DNA from: Struthio camelus
Lineage: Eukaryota > Chordata > Aves > Struthioniformes > Struthionidae
NCBI RefSeq assembly: GCF_040807025.1
Contig: NC_090943.1
Location: 28,053,213-28,117,212, forward strand
Length of the DNA: 64,000 bases
Direction of reading: 5' to 3'
The notes beneath the pieces were generated by a model that was given only the letters and a program-made list of their open reading frames with translations, was not told the origin of the DNA and ran no database searches. The translations under genes and the position numbers were made by a program. Shown here piece by piece: positions 1 through 12,600 of this stretch; within the stretch, counting starts at the first letter, position 1; every line of letters begins with the position of its first letter.

Positions 1-3000
1 GAAAAGATTAATGAAAGAGAATGATTTACACATGAAAAAGTTCTGTTTCAGAGACCATACACTACATCTTTTTGAGTCACAAAAATCAAAAGAAGACAAG
101 AAAATGGACAGTCCTCAAGACAGTTCAGATAAGTTTTTGAACTATAAAGAAAATTTAGTTACAATAGCAGAAGACTTATTTTAGCATTCTTCCTGGTTGT
201 TACGTTTAAAGAACATTTCCCAGTTTAACTGATGTTGAAAACTGTTTTTCCATTTTTTATGGAAAATGTGTGGGAGGATTTGTTAAGTAATGTCTGTCAA
301 GAATAAAAGGCAATAAAATATGAGCTATTACATAAGTTACAACAGTGCAAACCAAGAATTTAGGGGAACCAAACTAATGAAGCTAAACTAGTATTTTTTT
401 CTGAAAAATGTTGTTATCATATATGGTTGCAGTAGGGAATGTCTGAAATTTAAACTGCTGAAGCAAATGGAAATATCAGATTAGCTAAGAAGGTTTTTAA
501 ATCAAATCCTATAGTATGAAGTTAGCCTACACTCAACCAAAATTCCCAAGAATTTCACTAGAAATGTTGCCTGTAAAAAAGGCTGGACAGCTAGACTTTG
601 GATAGTAAGAAGAACATAGTGGGATGTTTCTGGGTTAGTTTTATGGAACATCCTAAAATAGCGGGCTATAAAATCAGAAGTACATAATACTAACAAACTA
701 CAAACACTCTGTAAATGAATGTCTCTATCTTAACTCTGGGAGAAAATATGACCTAGGAAGTGAAGGAACATTTCTTGCAAATACCTCTAACTGGCCAGTA
801 TTTTATGTGCAAAATTAAATAGGAGACAATAGCCTCTTTTGCACTTCAATATTTTAATAAGTCTCAGTTCCAGAAAATAAATGCATGTTCCTAAGACTTT
901 ACAAGGATAGGCTATCACCCACATTTACTTTTCTGAGTCGATCAGAAAAAGGAATCCAAATAAGGTCTTTATACCTACAGATTTCTCAGTATAATTTATG
1001 TTCCATGCATCTGTCTTTCAGATGACGGACATTTAGGTACCAGGTCTCTTACAAAACACCAAATAAATTGTTAGGCCAAGTAAAAAAAGATATTCTTGAA
1101 CAACAGGAGGAACTGCTGAGCAGATTTAACTTCAGAGAAATAGTAGGGATTTCTGCAGCTTGTAAAAAGTGGCAAGATCTATTTTTGCCAAGTGTTCATT
1201 TAGAAAACTGAGATAAAGGAATGGAGTAAAGTTATATAAAGACACTCCCAGCTGTGATTGCCCGTCTTCATCTTACCTTTTGCAGACAGACCAGCTTTGC
1301 ATTGCTTGTGCTAGACATTACCTATCTGCAGTGTGTCGGCACAACCTTACCTAAAGCTAACACAACTAGCCTCTTACACAGCTGATTGGTTTGAGCATTG
1401 ATGCAGTTATTCCTATGCAGAGCTGTCTTTTGCTGAGTTTATGCAAACCATGGGCAGAGTGTGCTCAGAACAGTACGCGGGACAGGAAGTTTTGTCCTGA
1501 AGCAGCCAAGAGACCAAGGGTCTTGTCCAGCTACCACTTATAACTGCTGTAATTCTTTACTGTTTCTGGGTACGTGGAGGAAGAAAAGGAATCATCTTCG
1601 GGTAAGGAACCCCACCGTGGAGCCTCTGTGTGTGCTGCTCCAGGATTTTAATGCTTTTGTGCTGTATTTCTGATTACAGCTTGGGTTAAGCATCCAGCTA
1701 GTTCCTGGAGGGTCATAAGACTATCTGAAAGCAGAGGTAGAGTTTTATTTTGTTTTGTTTTCAGTGGGCCATTGCTTGCAAACATCCAAGATGGAGATGA
1801 GGTGCCACAGAATATGGAGGAGGAGGCAGACTAAACATCATATGTATTACTACACCCTTTTGAGGGCTGGAATCAAAAGATTTGGCTAGCTGAGTTTGCC
1901 AGTGGAAAGGCAGATATGGCTGACACTGCTTGAGATGCCCTAAAGAGAAACCCTCACAGAGGACAGGAGATGCCACATGACCTACGTAATGGTAGATCTT
2001 CCCTCTACAGTGCAAAACTGAACTCCATCCCTTGTCATGGCTCTTGGCTTTGGAGCCTCCATCTGAGCCATGTTCTTGACTTATTGATAAAGATCCCAGT
2101 ATGTCCCTGTTTTCAGCAGAAAGAGTAACCTTTGGGCAAGAGGAAGTTGTTCCAGTGCACCAGGCAACATGGGGCTACGCTGATGTGCATGTAGTCCTTA
2201 GGAACGAGGGCACACGGTGGGCAGCATTTTAGGAAGAACTCACTTCCCACTGCTGCTCCGTGTGGGATTTGGTTACTGCCTGCTTCTAGCAGAGCCTGGA
2301 GAGGATGAACCTGCAGTTAGAGGAGGAGTCTAGGATTTGAACTACTCAAAGTGTAGTTTGTCTTCTGCCACACTCTTTTTGTGCTGTTTTAGGCAAATCA
2401 GTTAGATCCTCTGAGATGCTCCTTGTAACACACTTTTGTTGAGTTAGTGAGAGCTCCAGGTCTGACTGTTCTTGAGAGGATGGGCTCTTCTTTTCTGCTT
2501 GGTAAAATAGTCATAAAAGCATTTCTCCCACTCACAGTGGAGCAGAAATAGAATCAGTGACGCGTCATCTGGGAGACTGCACCCTGCGGGTTAGCAGTGT
2601 GCTGGGTGCAGAGGAGTCTCCAGTTTTTCTGTTGATGCGATTCCTTAGCTCACATGCAATGTCATATGGATGCAGCTTTACTAAGTTTTCAAAGTCCATT
2701 CAGACCAGAAGCAGCCTTGGCAAATTCACCCAGGTCTGAGACTGGCCTAATAACTGCTGACTCCGTCTGAAAGCCCTGGGATCAAAAGGTGGAGATACAT
2801 GAGCTAGCTCTGCAGAAATACATTTGGCTGGAAAAGTTATAACATTTACCTTGTCTGTGCTTCTCCATTATCCCAAATGTGCCAGATAGTGGGAACCTGT
2901 CTGGAGATCAAACTTTCCTAAGTACTGCACTAATGGTGGCCATATATATTCCCTGAAACGACTCCTGGGCCCTGTAGATCTGCAAATGGTGTAATATTAT

Positions 3001-3628
3001 TTCTTACCTGTATTTCCTAGTGGTATCCTCGATCAAATAATCATACTGATTCTTTATCTGCCAGGCGTCCAATATTTCTCAGTGCTATGAGAGGTGTATA
3101 TGGACCAGGTATACATGAAGTCTCTGACTAGACTTGGCAAAATTACATACAGAACAACTTTTCTGTTGAGGAATATCAGTTTCATAGAGACTAATTGTTC
3201 TACGAGAAAATATTTTTGTGAAGAGCTTCAGGGGAGAAAGGAACAAAACATTTTACTTCCTTACATTCAATGTATTTTGATTGGACTTGATTACTTTTAT
3301 ATTTCTTTTAGTAAAAATGATACATTTGAAATGTAATTCAGTCTTATAAAGTTAGTCTTTCATTAAAAAGCTGATATTTCTCTTTTCTTTGTTCCAGCCT
3401 AGCGTGGGAGAAAATATTTGGAGCTTCAGAATTTCCCAAAGGACAGGCATTTTGGTTTTTGACAAGCTGTGCGGCTCAGTAGGCCTGCATTTCGCATTTA
3501 CTGAGTTCTCTGATTGCTTCCAGGCTATATTCTTGGAAGGTGAGGAGGTTCTTTACAAGGGCAGCTTCCGTGGGATGAATTCTGTCAGTTTGTGATTTAT
3601 TCTTATGTTGGTCATTGTCAATCATCAG
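1..3628. other. Non-coding region left of the CR1 element
   Basis: I see no exon, RNA gene or recognisable repeat here. Open frames are all under 85 codons, show no family motifs and fit chance in AT-rich DNA. In the human arrangement this side of TFPI2 leads toward CALCR, but no receptor exon was recognised. Confidence 0.5.
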
Positions 3629-3655
3629 TCACAGAATCACAGAATCACAGAATGG
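3629..3655 (-). repeat. CR1 3'-terminal octamer repeat
   Basis: Tandem copies of an 8-bp unit (tcacagaa on the plus strand) end the element. CR1 elements terminate in short tandem octamers instead of a poly(A) tail, so this fixes both the orientation and the 3' edge. Confidence 0.85.
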
Positions 3656-4337
3656 TTGAGGTTGGAAGGGACCTCTGGGGATCACCTAGTCCAACCTCCC
3701 TGCTCAAGCAGGGTCCTCTAGAGCATATTCCCCAGGATCGTGTCCTGGTGGGTTTTGAATATCTCCAGGGAAGGAGACTCCACTACCTCTCTGGGCAACC
3801 TGGTCCAATGCTCTGTCACCCTCACAGTAAAGAAGTTTCTCCTCATGTTCAGATGGAACTTCCTGTGGTTCAGTTTCTGCCCATTGCCTCTTGTCCTGTT
3901 GCTGGGCACCACGGAGAAGAGGCTGGCCTCATCCTTTCAACACCCCCCTTTCAAATACTTGTACGTATTGATGAGATCGCCTCTCCAGTCTTCTCTTCTC
4001 CAGGCTGAACAGGCCCAGCTCTTGCAGTCTTTCTTCAGAGGAGACATGCTCCAGTCCCCTCAGCATCTTTGTAGGCCTCCGCTGGACTCCCTCCAGTAGC
4101 GCCATGTCTCTCTTGTACTGGGGAGCCCAGAACTGGACACAGCACTCCAGGTGTGTCCTCACCAGGGCTGAGTAGAGGGGCAGGATCACCTCCCTCCACC
4201 TGCTGGCAACCCTCTGCCTAATGCACCCCACGATACCCCTGGCCTTCTTGGCCACAAGGGCACCCTGCTGGCTCATGCTTAACTTGTTGTCCACCAGCAC
4301 TCCCAGGTCCTTCTCCGCAGAGCTACTTTCCAGCAGG

Positions 4338-5622
4338 TCAGTCCTCCAGCCTGTACTGGTGCATGGGGTTCTTCCTCCCTAGGGGCAGGACCTTGCACTT
4401 GCCTTGGTTGAACTTCAGGAGGTTCCTCTCCGCCCACCTCTCCAGCCTGTCCAGGTCCCTCTGAATGGCAGCACAGTCTTCTGCTGTGTCAGCCACTCCC
4501 CCCAGTTTAGTATCATCAGCAAACTTGCTGCTGAGGGTGCACTCTGTCCCTTCCTCCAGGTCATTGATGAATATGTTGAACAAGACTGGCCCCAGCACTG
4601 ACCCCTGGGGGGACACTGCTAGCTACACGCCTCCAACTGGACTCCGCGCCACCACTGACCACAACCCTCTGAGCTCGGCCATCCAGCCAGGTCTCAATCC
4701 ACCTCACCGTCCACTCATCTAACCCACACTTCCTGAGTTTATCTACAAGGATGTGATGGGAGACAGTGTGCAAAGCCTTGCTGAAGTCCAGGTGGACAAC
4801 AGCCACTGCTCTCCCCTCATCTACCCAGCCACTCATCCCATCAGAGAAGGCTATCAGATTGGTCAAGCATGATTCCCCTTTGGTAAATCCATGCTGACTA
4901 CTCCTCATCACCTTCTTGTCCTCCGCCTGCTTAGTGAGGACCTCCAGGATGAGCTGTTCCATCACCTTTCCCGGGATGGAGGTGAGGCTGACAGGCCTGC
5001 AGTTTCCTGGCTCCTCCTTCTTGCCCTTTTGGAAGACGGGAGTGACATTGGCTTTCTTCCAGTCCTCAGGCACCTCTCCTGATCTCCAGGACCTTTCCAA
5101 GATGGTGGAGAGTGGCCTAGCAATAACATCCGCCAGCTCCCTCAGCACTCGCGGATGCATCCCGTCAGGGCCTATGCATTTGCGGATGTCAAGTTTGACC
5201 AAAAAATCTCTAACCTGATCCTCCTCCACCAAGGGAGAGTCTTCCTTTCTCCAGCCTTCCTCTCTTGTCCCCAGGGTCTGGAATTCCTGAGGACTGGCCT
5301 TAGCAGCAAAGACTGAAGCAAAGGCAGCATTCAATAACTCTGCCTTCTCTGTATCCTTTGTCACCAGGGCACCCGCCCCATTCAGCAGCGGGCCCACGTT
5401 TTCCCTAGTCTTCCTTTTGCTATTGATGTATTTGAAGAAGCCCTTCTTGTTGTCCTTGACATTCCTTGCCAGATTTAATTCCAAAGGGGCCTTGACCTTC
5501 CTTGTCGCATCCCTGCACACTCTGACAACGTCCCTGTATTCCTCCCAAGTGGCCTGTCCCCTTTTCCACATTCTGCAGACTTCCTTCTTCTGCTGGAGTT
5601 TTGCCAGGAGTTCCTTGCTCAT
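4338..5622 (-). pseudogene. CR1 reverse transcriptase ORF2 remnant (frameshifted)
   Basis: The longest open stretch in the window (353 codons, 4561-5622) encodes the fingers and palm of a CR1 reverse transcriptase. Around 4600 the reading frame shifts: the upstream frame ends shortly after VPPG, while the overlapping frame at 4338-4616 continues with [11 protein letters not shown] and the FADD active-site box. A further interruption lies between about 4300 and 4338 before the C-terminal thumb-like segment at 3929-4300. In normal CR1 elements these form one protein with an N-terminal endonuclease, which is absent here. The coding-like conservation comes from a once-active element, not a host gene. 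Confidence 0.9.
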
Positions 5623-5765
5623 CCATGCAGGTCTCCTGCCCGCTTTGCTCGACTTCTTCCTCAGAGGGATGCACCGATCTTGAGCCTGGAGGAGGTGATG
5701 CTTGAATATTAATCAGCTTTCTTGGACCCCTCTTCCTTCTAGGGCCCTACCCCATGAGATCAATG

Positions 5766-8700
5766 CACCCATGAACCTCCCTGCTGCTTTATTAGCATGA
5801 GTGGATCCACATGAACCCAAATTTCTGGTCTTTCCCATTATCTGCAACAAAGCCACCCCATCAGAGCTTTCTGATTCAGCTCAGCTGCAGGGAGCCAGCG
5901 CAAGGATCATTACACAACACATAAAGTGTATATGTACATTTTCCCACGCTAATCTCCACACCCTTTCCCAGCCACTAACCAAGTATTAGGTGTAACAGAA
6001 GATCTTTTGTCAGACACAGGTAAATGTGGTGGATTGTTCATTTTCTTTGTCTTATCTGTAGCATTCATGCCTTTACTCTTTTTTCACCAGCCAATGGGAG
6101 AATTAACTATTTAGGAGCTGGGTGGGTTCCCTAAAGATTTCCAGAATAAAGATAATGAGGAACGTTTCTAGAATCCTAATTCTCTTTGGGGTGGAGTTTT
6201 GGTTGAGAAATAATTTCTAGTTATATCACAGTTTGTGCTAAAAAGCATGCTAGCAAAAAGTCAGCACCAGAAAGTAAAGATTTCCTTGCTGGATGATGAC
6301 AAGGATGAATTCCGTGTAGCAGCACCTCCATTAGCTGAAAGGATGGATAATGTGGGTGCACTGACAAAGACCTTGGCAGATGCCACATGTTCTCCTCCAT
6401 TCCATTTCTGAGATTTTGTGACATGACAGCACAGAGTCTGACATAAATGGAAAAAAAAAAAAAAATACATTAAAATAAGAGACTAAAAACAGCCTCTTTA
6501 TCCTGGTTGATCTTCCTGAAATATTAAAAGCTAATTGTATTGTTATGAGTAGAATGGTAATGTTTTTCTATATACTTTTTCCAGATCCCCTTACAACTGT
6601 ATAATAGATGTACATGAAATTGCACCTTCAGTTCCCCCTGCCCAAAACTAACACTCTTAGTTTACCGTGCTTTGTGGCCTCTTAACACTATCTTACTCTC
6701 TTAACTGAGTTGACAGCCCTATCAATCTTTACATTCTTTACCAGGTACTCTGCTTCCCTCATTTCTCCTCCTCTTTCACATATACAAATACATATACGTG
6801 CATGAGCTATTCAAATTTTAATTGATTTTTAGTGCTCATGAGTGGAGAGTCTGAATGATGGCTCTTTAGATCTTCTAAAGTCTGCATATTGCTTAGCCAA
6901 TTGTGCTTACGGTTGCCACTTGGAGGTACTTGCAATTTCAGCTTTCTTCAGAGGAAGAGATCTGTTCTCTGTGTTCTCTGTTCTAAGACCATCAGTTCAA
7001 TCCATGTTGTGCCTCAAGTGACCTTCAGAGAGCAAAAACACTCTGATCTGGGTCTTACTGGGACTGGAAGCTGCAAGTGAAAGGCTGTGTATCTCAGGAA
7101 TCCCAACTATTCAGTATGTCAACAGTATTTGAAGAGCCATGTGTGCGTCATGTTCTTGTTTGCAAGCTAATTAGATTACTTGTTTTGAAAGATGGATTAA
7201 TGAATTAATCATAGGGTGCGGTGGATGCTTTTTCTTAATGTTCTGAGACCAATTTAATCTGTGCTTTTTTCTTTTATGTATGATTCATTTCAGAACTGGA
7301 AAACACAGAGAGTGGAAATGTGAAAATGATAGACATGTTTAAAAATGAAAATGATAACCACTGCCATCTTTGGCACAGCATATTTTCTTTTACGTTATCT
7401 AAAATTGTAGCTAGTACGAGCAACTGTGAAAAGAGGGCACGATATGAAAGCTTTCTTTTCAATAAATCAGGGCTGAATGGCGCAGGGTGTGGTGTTGGTT
7501 GCGCAAAACAGCAACAGACAGGTTTCTGGTTTGCAAAACTGAAACCAGAGCCGGTTCACATTTTGGTATCTTCTTATACTACAGTGTTAATGGAAATCTA
7601 CTATTTTTTTACCTTTATTCAAATTAGTTACATTTTGGGTAGTTCATGTTATTACAAGAGTCATTGACTCAAATTCAGACGCCAGCAGAGATTGGGATCT
7701 GGCTGTGGATTCTGCCTAGAGGAAGACACTTGTTTCTGGCCTATTCAGCAGCTGTACTAGGTCAGATATTTATATATGTATGTGCTTTTCCATTTCTTTT
7801 CCTCTTTTTCAGCCTTCCAATTCTAGACAACCCTAGTGGGTCAAATTCTGCATGTCCTTTTCTTGGTCACCTAAGTCCCTGAGCACTGCCTGGTAGGATC
7901 CCTAGCAGCTGGCACACAGCACAGGTAAGAGTCTAAACATTAGGTAATGCCAAAGCATGCAGTTCTGAGCAGGACAATTCATACGAACTATAAACAGTCT
8001 GGTCTTCTATCACCTTTGAAAATGAAAAACGGAACCAAATTTTTAAATATATCTACCCAAATAAATAAAGACATAGAAACGTGATTGGAGAGGTTTTGAA
8101 AAAGTATCTGGAAAAATTCCTATTAGATCAGTTGGAGTTAGGCAGGTAGGTCCTTTTAAAAATCCCACTAATTATTTATCTGAATAATCAGGGATCAGGT
8201 ACCTTTACAAATGAAGTCTTCATTTTCTAATCTGTTCTGTTTTCACTTTCAATGTGCTAGACACTCTCTCTATAGATACAGGATATGCAGTTCCATCCCT
8301 CACAACCTTCTTTTTTTCCCCTTTGTTACTGAAACTAAGGAAAGGACAGCAACCAAAGTACAGACTGCAAAATCTTTATTACTGGTAAAGGGGAGACTGT
8401 GAAAACCAAACGCATCCAGTACTGTATCTCTGATACAAGGCAGCGTTTCCATGGCTGTTGATAAGGAAAATAACCATTTTTTCCTGAAAACTAAAAGTGA
8501 CTGTTAAATGGAAACTTAACAGAAAAAACACGGAGAAAAACTGAGTCCTAGTCATATTTTAGAGTGCGAGTATCCAAGAGTCTGAAATAGAATAGAAATA
8601 AGTTTTGCAACAGTGAATGCACTTCAGCCATAATGAATACTATTGTTTGATTTTAATGCATTGCTTTTTATTGCTTGATTAATTATGCATTGCAATTTCT

Positions 8701-9569
8701 CTTTGCATCTATTCAGCCTGAATGCAATAAAATAGTGCAATCACTCGGCTGTCCCTTGGTGCACATTCTGGGGCTTTCACTCCAGTGCGCTGATATTTTT
8801 GCATCAGTTAGAAAACAAAAGAGACATTGTTTTATGTTTTTGGATGTTTGATGGAGAAAAACAGTACCATTAGGCTGTTGCTGAGTACAGTGATACACTT
8901 CAAAGGTCTGTTAATACTATGTGCTCATAGCTGCTTGGATTTCTCGTCTCTTTGTGTTTGTACATTAGCCGGTGTGTGACAGAGCTGTGATATGACCAAG
9001 TGGCCAATAAGATTTTCATGCAATGCTCAGAGGGTGTAAACCAATACTGTCCCGTACAGTAAAATATGTGGCTTTGACCACAGGGATACAGCGTAATGCA
9101 TAGAAAGCACAGTGGGGTGGATTTGCTGGAAGGAATGGGGAAGGAGGCGAGGCTCACATCCAGGCTGATGGGCAGGCGGGACGGCACGATGTGAGCCCCT
9201 GACTCCCTGCAAACCTCCCCAGACAGGCCCTGAGCAGCACGCAGGCTGCGACCCTCGCCGTGTCTTGTGTCCCTTGCTCCGTAACTCTGGCCCGTGTGGC
9301 CAGACTGGCCATGGAGCTGGGCTGCTCCAGCGTGCAGCTGGCTGCCCACAGTGCGGCATGGTGCCTCTGTCCTCCCCGGTGCCCAGCAAGGGAGAGATTT
9401 CCCCAGGTGACGGCAGCAGGGAGTACCCCAGCCTCCCCCAAAAGACGGACTCAGTTGGATCCTGGATCTTTCTGTGGTGTCCTCAAATACTTATTCGCAG
9501 TTCCTCAGCTCAGCTAGCCTTACTCCTAGCGTTATTTCACTCTTCACTTCAGGTGGCCACTCATAATCA
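5766..9569. other. Intergenic region, no gene seen
   Basis: It contains a 15-bp poly(A) run at 6451-6465, a possible ancient CR1 scrap at 8127-8170 and a GC-richer patch at about 9120-9470. Overlapping short open frames occur in that patch on both strands, but none carries a recognisable domain or good splice signals. Confidence 0.45.
8127..8170. repeat. Possible ancient CR1/L3-type repeat scrap
   Basis: The string around ttggagttaggca followed by aaaatcccac resembles a pattern common in old amniote CR1-like repeats (gggagttaggcacctaa, then tttgaaaatcccac). The match is short and recognised from memory, so the family and orientation are tentative. Confidence 0.35.
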
Positions 9570-9571
9570 TT

Positions 9572-9650
9572 GATTCGTGGAATAAATTGGGCTGAAAAGG
9601 ACTTTTGGAGGTCATCTGGTCCAACCCCCACTTCTAAACCAGAGCTTTGA
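9572..9650 (-). repeat. Small CR1 3'-end fragment
   Basis: On the plus strand, ttgggctgaaaaggac followed by ggaggtcatctggtccaac is the CR1 3' block, aligning with the same block at about 3656-3700 in the larger copy and in the same orientation. Only about 80 bp survive, and the octamer tail is degraded. Confidence 0.75.
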
Positions 9651-12600
9651 AGAAAACTGTCAGGTCTCGAGTTTCCTGGCTGTTACATGAACATTATGTG
9701 GGCAGAGACTGTCAGAAAGGCTAAAGCAGGAAAAATGTGAAAAGGGCCAAAGAGGGCTCTGTCCTCCTTCCAGCTTCGGATTTCCTAGCTATGGACCACA
9801 ATGAGCATCACTGAACAACTTTAAAAAATGTCTCTTGCAAACAGGAGGGAACCTGGAAGAACTGTGATTATTTTCCACTGATTTACCTTTCTCAAGGGTG
9901 TAAAATATGCCCTGTCTCTTTTCTCTCCATGAAGTCATCCGAGTGGGTTTTCAGTGGTTTCTTGACAGGGCCAAGAATTTTAGCAATAAATAGTTTGGTG
10001 GTGTTTTATTGCTCTGAGGTCCAAAGCCCCACCCTCTGGAGCAGAAACACAGCACATTCATGCAAAATGCCTTTTGGTCTAAACTAGGAAAGATTTTTCA
10101 AGACATTTCAATAATAAATTGAGAAAAAATAAAACAAAATGAGCTTTTTAAAGAAAAAACACTCAAATCTAAATGCAGTTACGTGCTCATTATCACGTTC
10201 AAAAGCATAATTCTGCCTGCTGGGACAAAAATATTAACAAGTCTGTTCAAAAACTGGGCAGCAAAGAGTTTGACGTTTCTCTGACAGCTCCACTTCAACA
10301 GTTTTGGAAAGAGGCTCTTTATTGTATATCTGGAGATTAAGAGCACCTTTCCATCAGCAGAACTGCAGAGTATAGTCTGTAATTGTTTTTTCAGTTTCAA
10401 AATTAAAAGGAAAATACAAAAATTGAAAAAAATGATGCAAGTTTTACTTCATCCACCTGTTTACTTTTGTCAGGTGTTTGGGCTTTAAATATTCCATGAA
10501 AATAAGAATTTATTGAAATTTATAATGTACTTTTTATCACAGCTCAGATTAACTCAGACTAAAAAGATACAAAATTGCTATTATGAGATTGGTTAAGGAA
10601 CCCAGTTTAATTAGCAGCACTAAAGGGACACCTAGATTAGATATCTGCTAACCTTTGATATATCAGAAGGAATATTCAAGCTACCTGATGAATTTAAACA
10701 AAACTAAGTAGATTCAGAAATTCTTCTTTCATTATAAACCAATCTCTGTATCTCCATACTGCCTTATACTCTAACACTGGAGAGTCTTGGAAATGATGTC
10801 AAAGCTACAGATGTTTTAAGGTCGGAAGAAACTTTCCTTGTTTCCTTCCTAAACAAGGAAATACCTTTAATGTTAAGACAGAGATTTTCTAGTGTTTTGA
10901 AGAATAGGCTTAACAGTAGTTTTGGTTCTGCTCCTATTTGGAGATATACTGGAGTAAAGAAACAAGTTAATATGTCCTTTCCCAACTGAAAGGAACATAT
11001 TGCTCTGCTAGAGAACACAGACTTTCACATTGTACACCCAGAAATTGTGCGGGCACTGAAATAAAGCTAAGATTTTATTTTATTTTTTAATTTGCAAAGA
11101 GCTCAGACAAAGCAGGTATACATGCTGCTGCATGAAGAACCCTAAACTGTGCAAGACAGCTTTTCTGCATGTAAAGGAGGTTATTGCAGCCTGTGGACTT
11201 GCTCCAGGTGCTGTTGAAATCATTGGTGGAGTCCCACTAGCTGGCACAGTGGGAACTGTACAGACTTCACGTATTCTAGTATATCAGCCTGTACCTGTGT
11301 AAGAGTTGTAAATACCATTTGTCATCACTGTTTTTCCTTCCACTCTTAGAGAGAAAAGAGGGGAAAAAAAGTCTTGCTACTTTCTTCTGAAGGCATTTTT
11401 ACAAAGGATTCCTTTTAAACATCAGGAAAACTCAAGATTTCTCCTTATTGATAACTACCGTTATGATGGAAAGCATGATTCTAGTTTGATAATGAAGTAT
11501 ATTTTTCACATTTTAATCTCTTGACTTCTTAAGTAACTTTTATTGGTATAGTGTATCTTCTTTATCCTACTTCCCACACAGAGAGAAAAATACCCCAGAG
11601 AGAAGAGTGTGTATGCATTTACTAATTACTGTGAGTGTTATTATTGCTTTTCATACACTAGGCCTTAAAAATATTAATCATGCATTATCCCATTAGAACA
11701 GATTCTACACACTTGCTAAGTGAATAGTACCTTATCTCCAAGAAAGCTCACTAAGCAAAAAGTTGCAACTCAGCTGGAGGATATATGAAAGAATTTAACC
11801 CATGGTTAATATGTTAAGGCCTTTACTAGGGATCTAGCATGATAAACTATTAGGCCTCGTATCACTGTCTGCTTATCAGCTTGAAGTGGGGTCCCGCCAG
11901 GTGAGAAAATGTGATCTGCGTTGAGCTCAAGCTGTGTTTAAAATCCTTCACACACAGAGTTAAGCACCTAATAAACCGCATCTCAGAGAGAGTCCATTTT
12001 GTCAATATTCATCTGAAATTACTGTCAGTGTTGCCAGTACAAAGGGAATCTTTATTAAAAGGGACTAGTTTTATTCACATATAATAGATATAATGTTTTA
12101 CGTTACATAAATCAGCCTTTAACTTATCTGAAGGATCCTCTTTTTTAAGTAGTTCAGACATTAACTGGTAATGCTCATATCTCTGACATTAATTCACGAA
12201 ATTGAATCACAGCCCATGATGGCATCACTTGTCTAATACCTCAGACAGTATCCTTTTATACTTCTTGTTTACTTTATTTTTTTTAGCTGCATGTACTACG
12301 ATTAACATCCTTCTCCTCAGCAATTAAGAAATTTCTCAGATGACAGACATCACTCTACAGGACCACCACACACTGAAAAATTAGGCTCACTTCAACAGAA
12401 GCAAGAATCTCTGTGCTAATTATCAGCAGTGATGGTTATGCCTAATAATTTAAAGCTTTCTAGAAAGATAATGGGGGAGATTTTGCTTTCAATAACACTA
12501 ATGTAAACGCATAATAATTCTTCTGGCACATCTGCAGTGTGATTCTTCCAGATTTGCATCACCATAGTTAGATTGCATTTATCTAATAGAACAGACTTCT

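Larger units (their letters stand above)
3629..5765 (-). mobile_element. CR1 LINE, 5'-truncated, with broken reverse transcriptase ORF
   Basis: This is a chicken-repeat-1 non-LTR retrotransposon lying on the minus strand. Its 3' end (low coordinates) carries the diagnostic tandem octamer ending: three copies of tcacagaa read on the plus strand from about 3629, followed by the conserved CR1 3' block. Three minus-strand open segments cover the reverse transcriptase. Positions 4561-5622 hold GPDGMHPRVL, the CRPVSLTS-type block and LDFSKALHTV. Positions 4338-4616 hold [18 protein letters not shown] and the catalytic FADD box. Positions 3929-4300 hold the C-terminal region ([16 protein letters not shown]). 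They are in different frames or separated by stops, so the copy is dead. CR1-like DNA continues upstream to about 5765. No endonuclease region is present, as expected for 5' truncation. The exact 5' edge is uncertain. Confidence 0.93.

Noticed and set aside
8900-9389. 149- and 120-codon minus-strand frames as genes
   Set aside because: They overlap in different frames in a GC-rich patch, with no recognised domain or convincing splice context.
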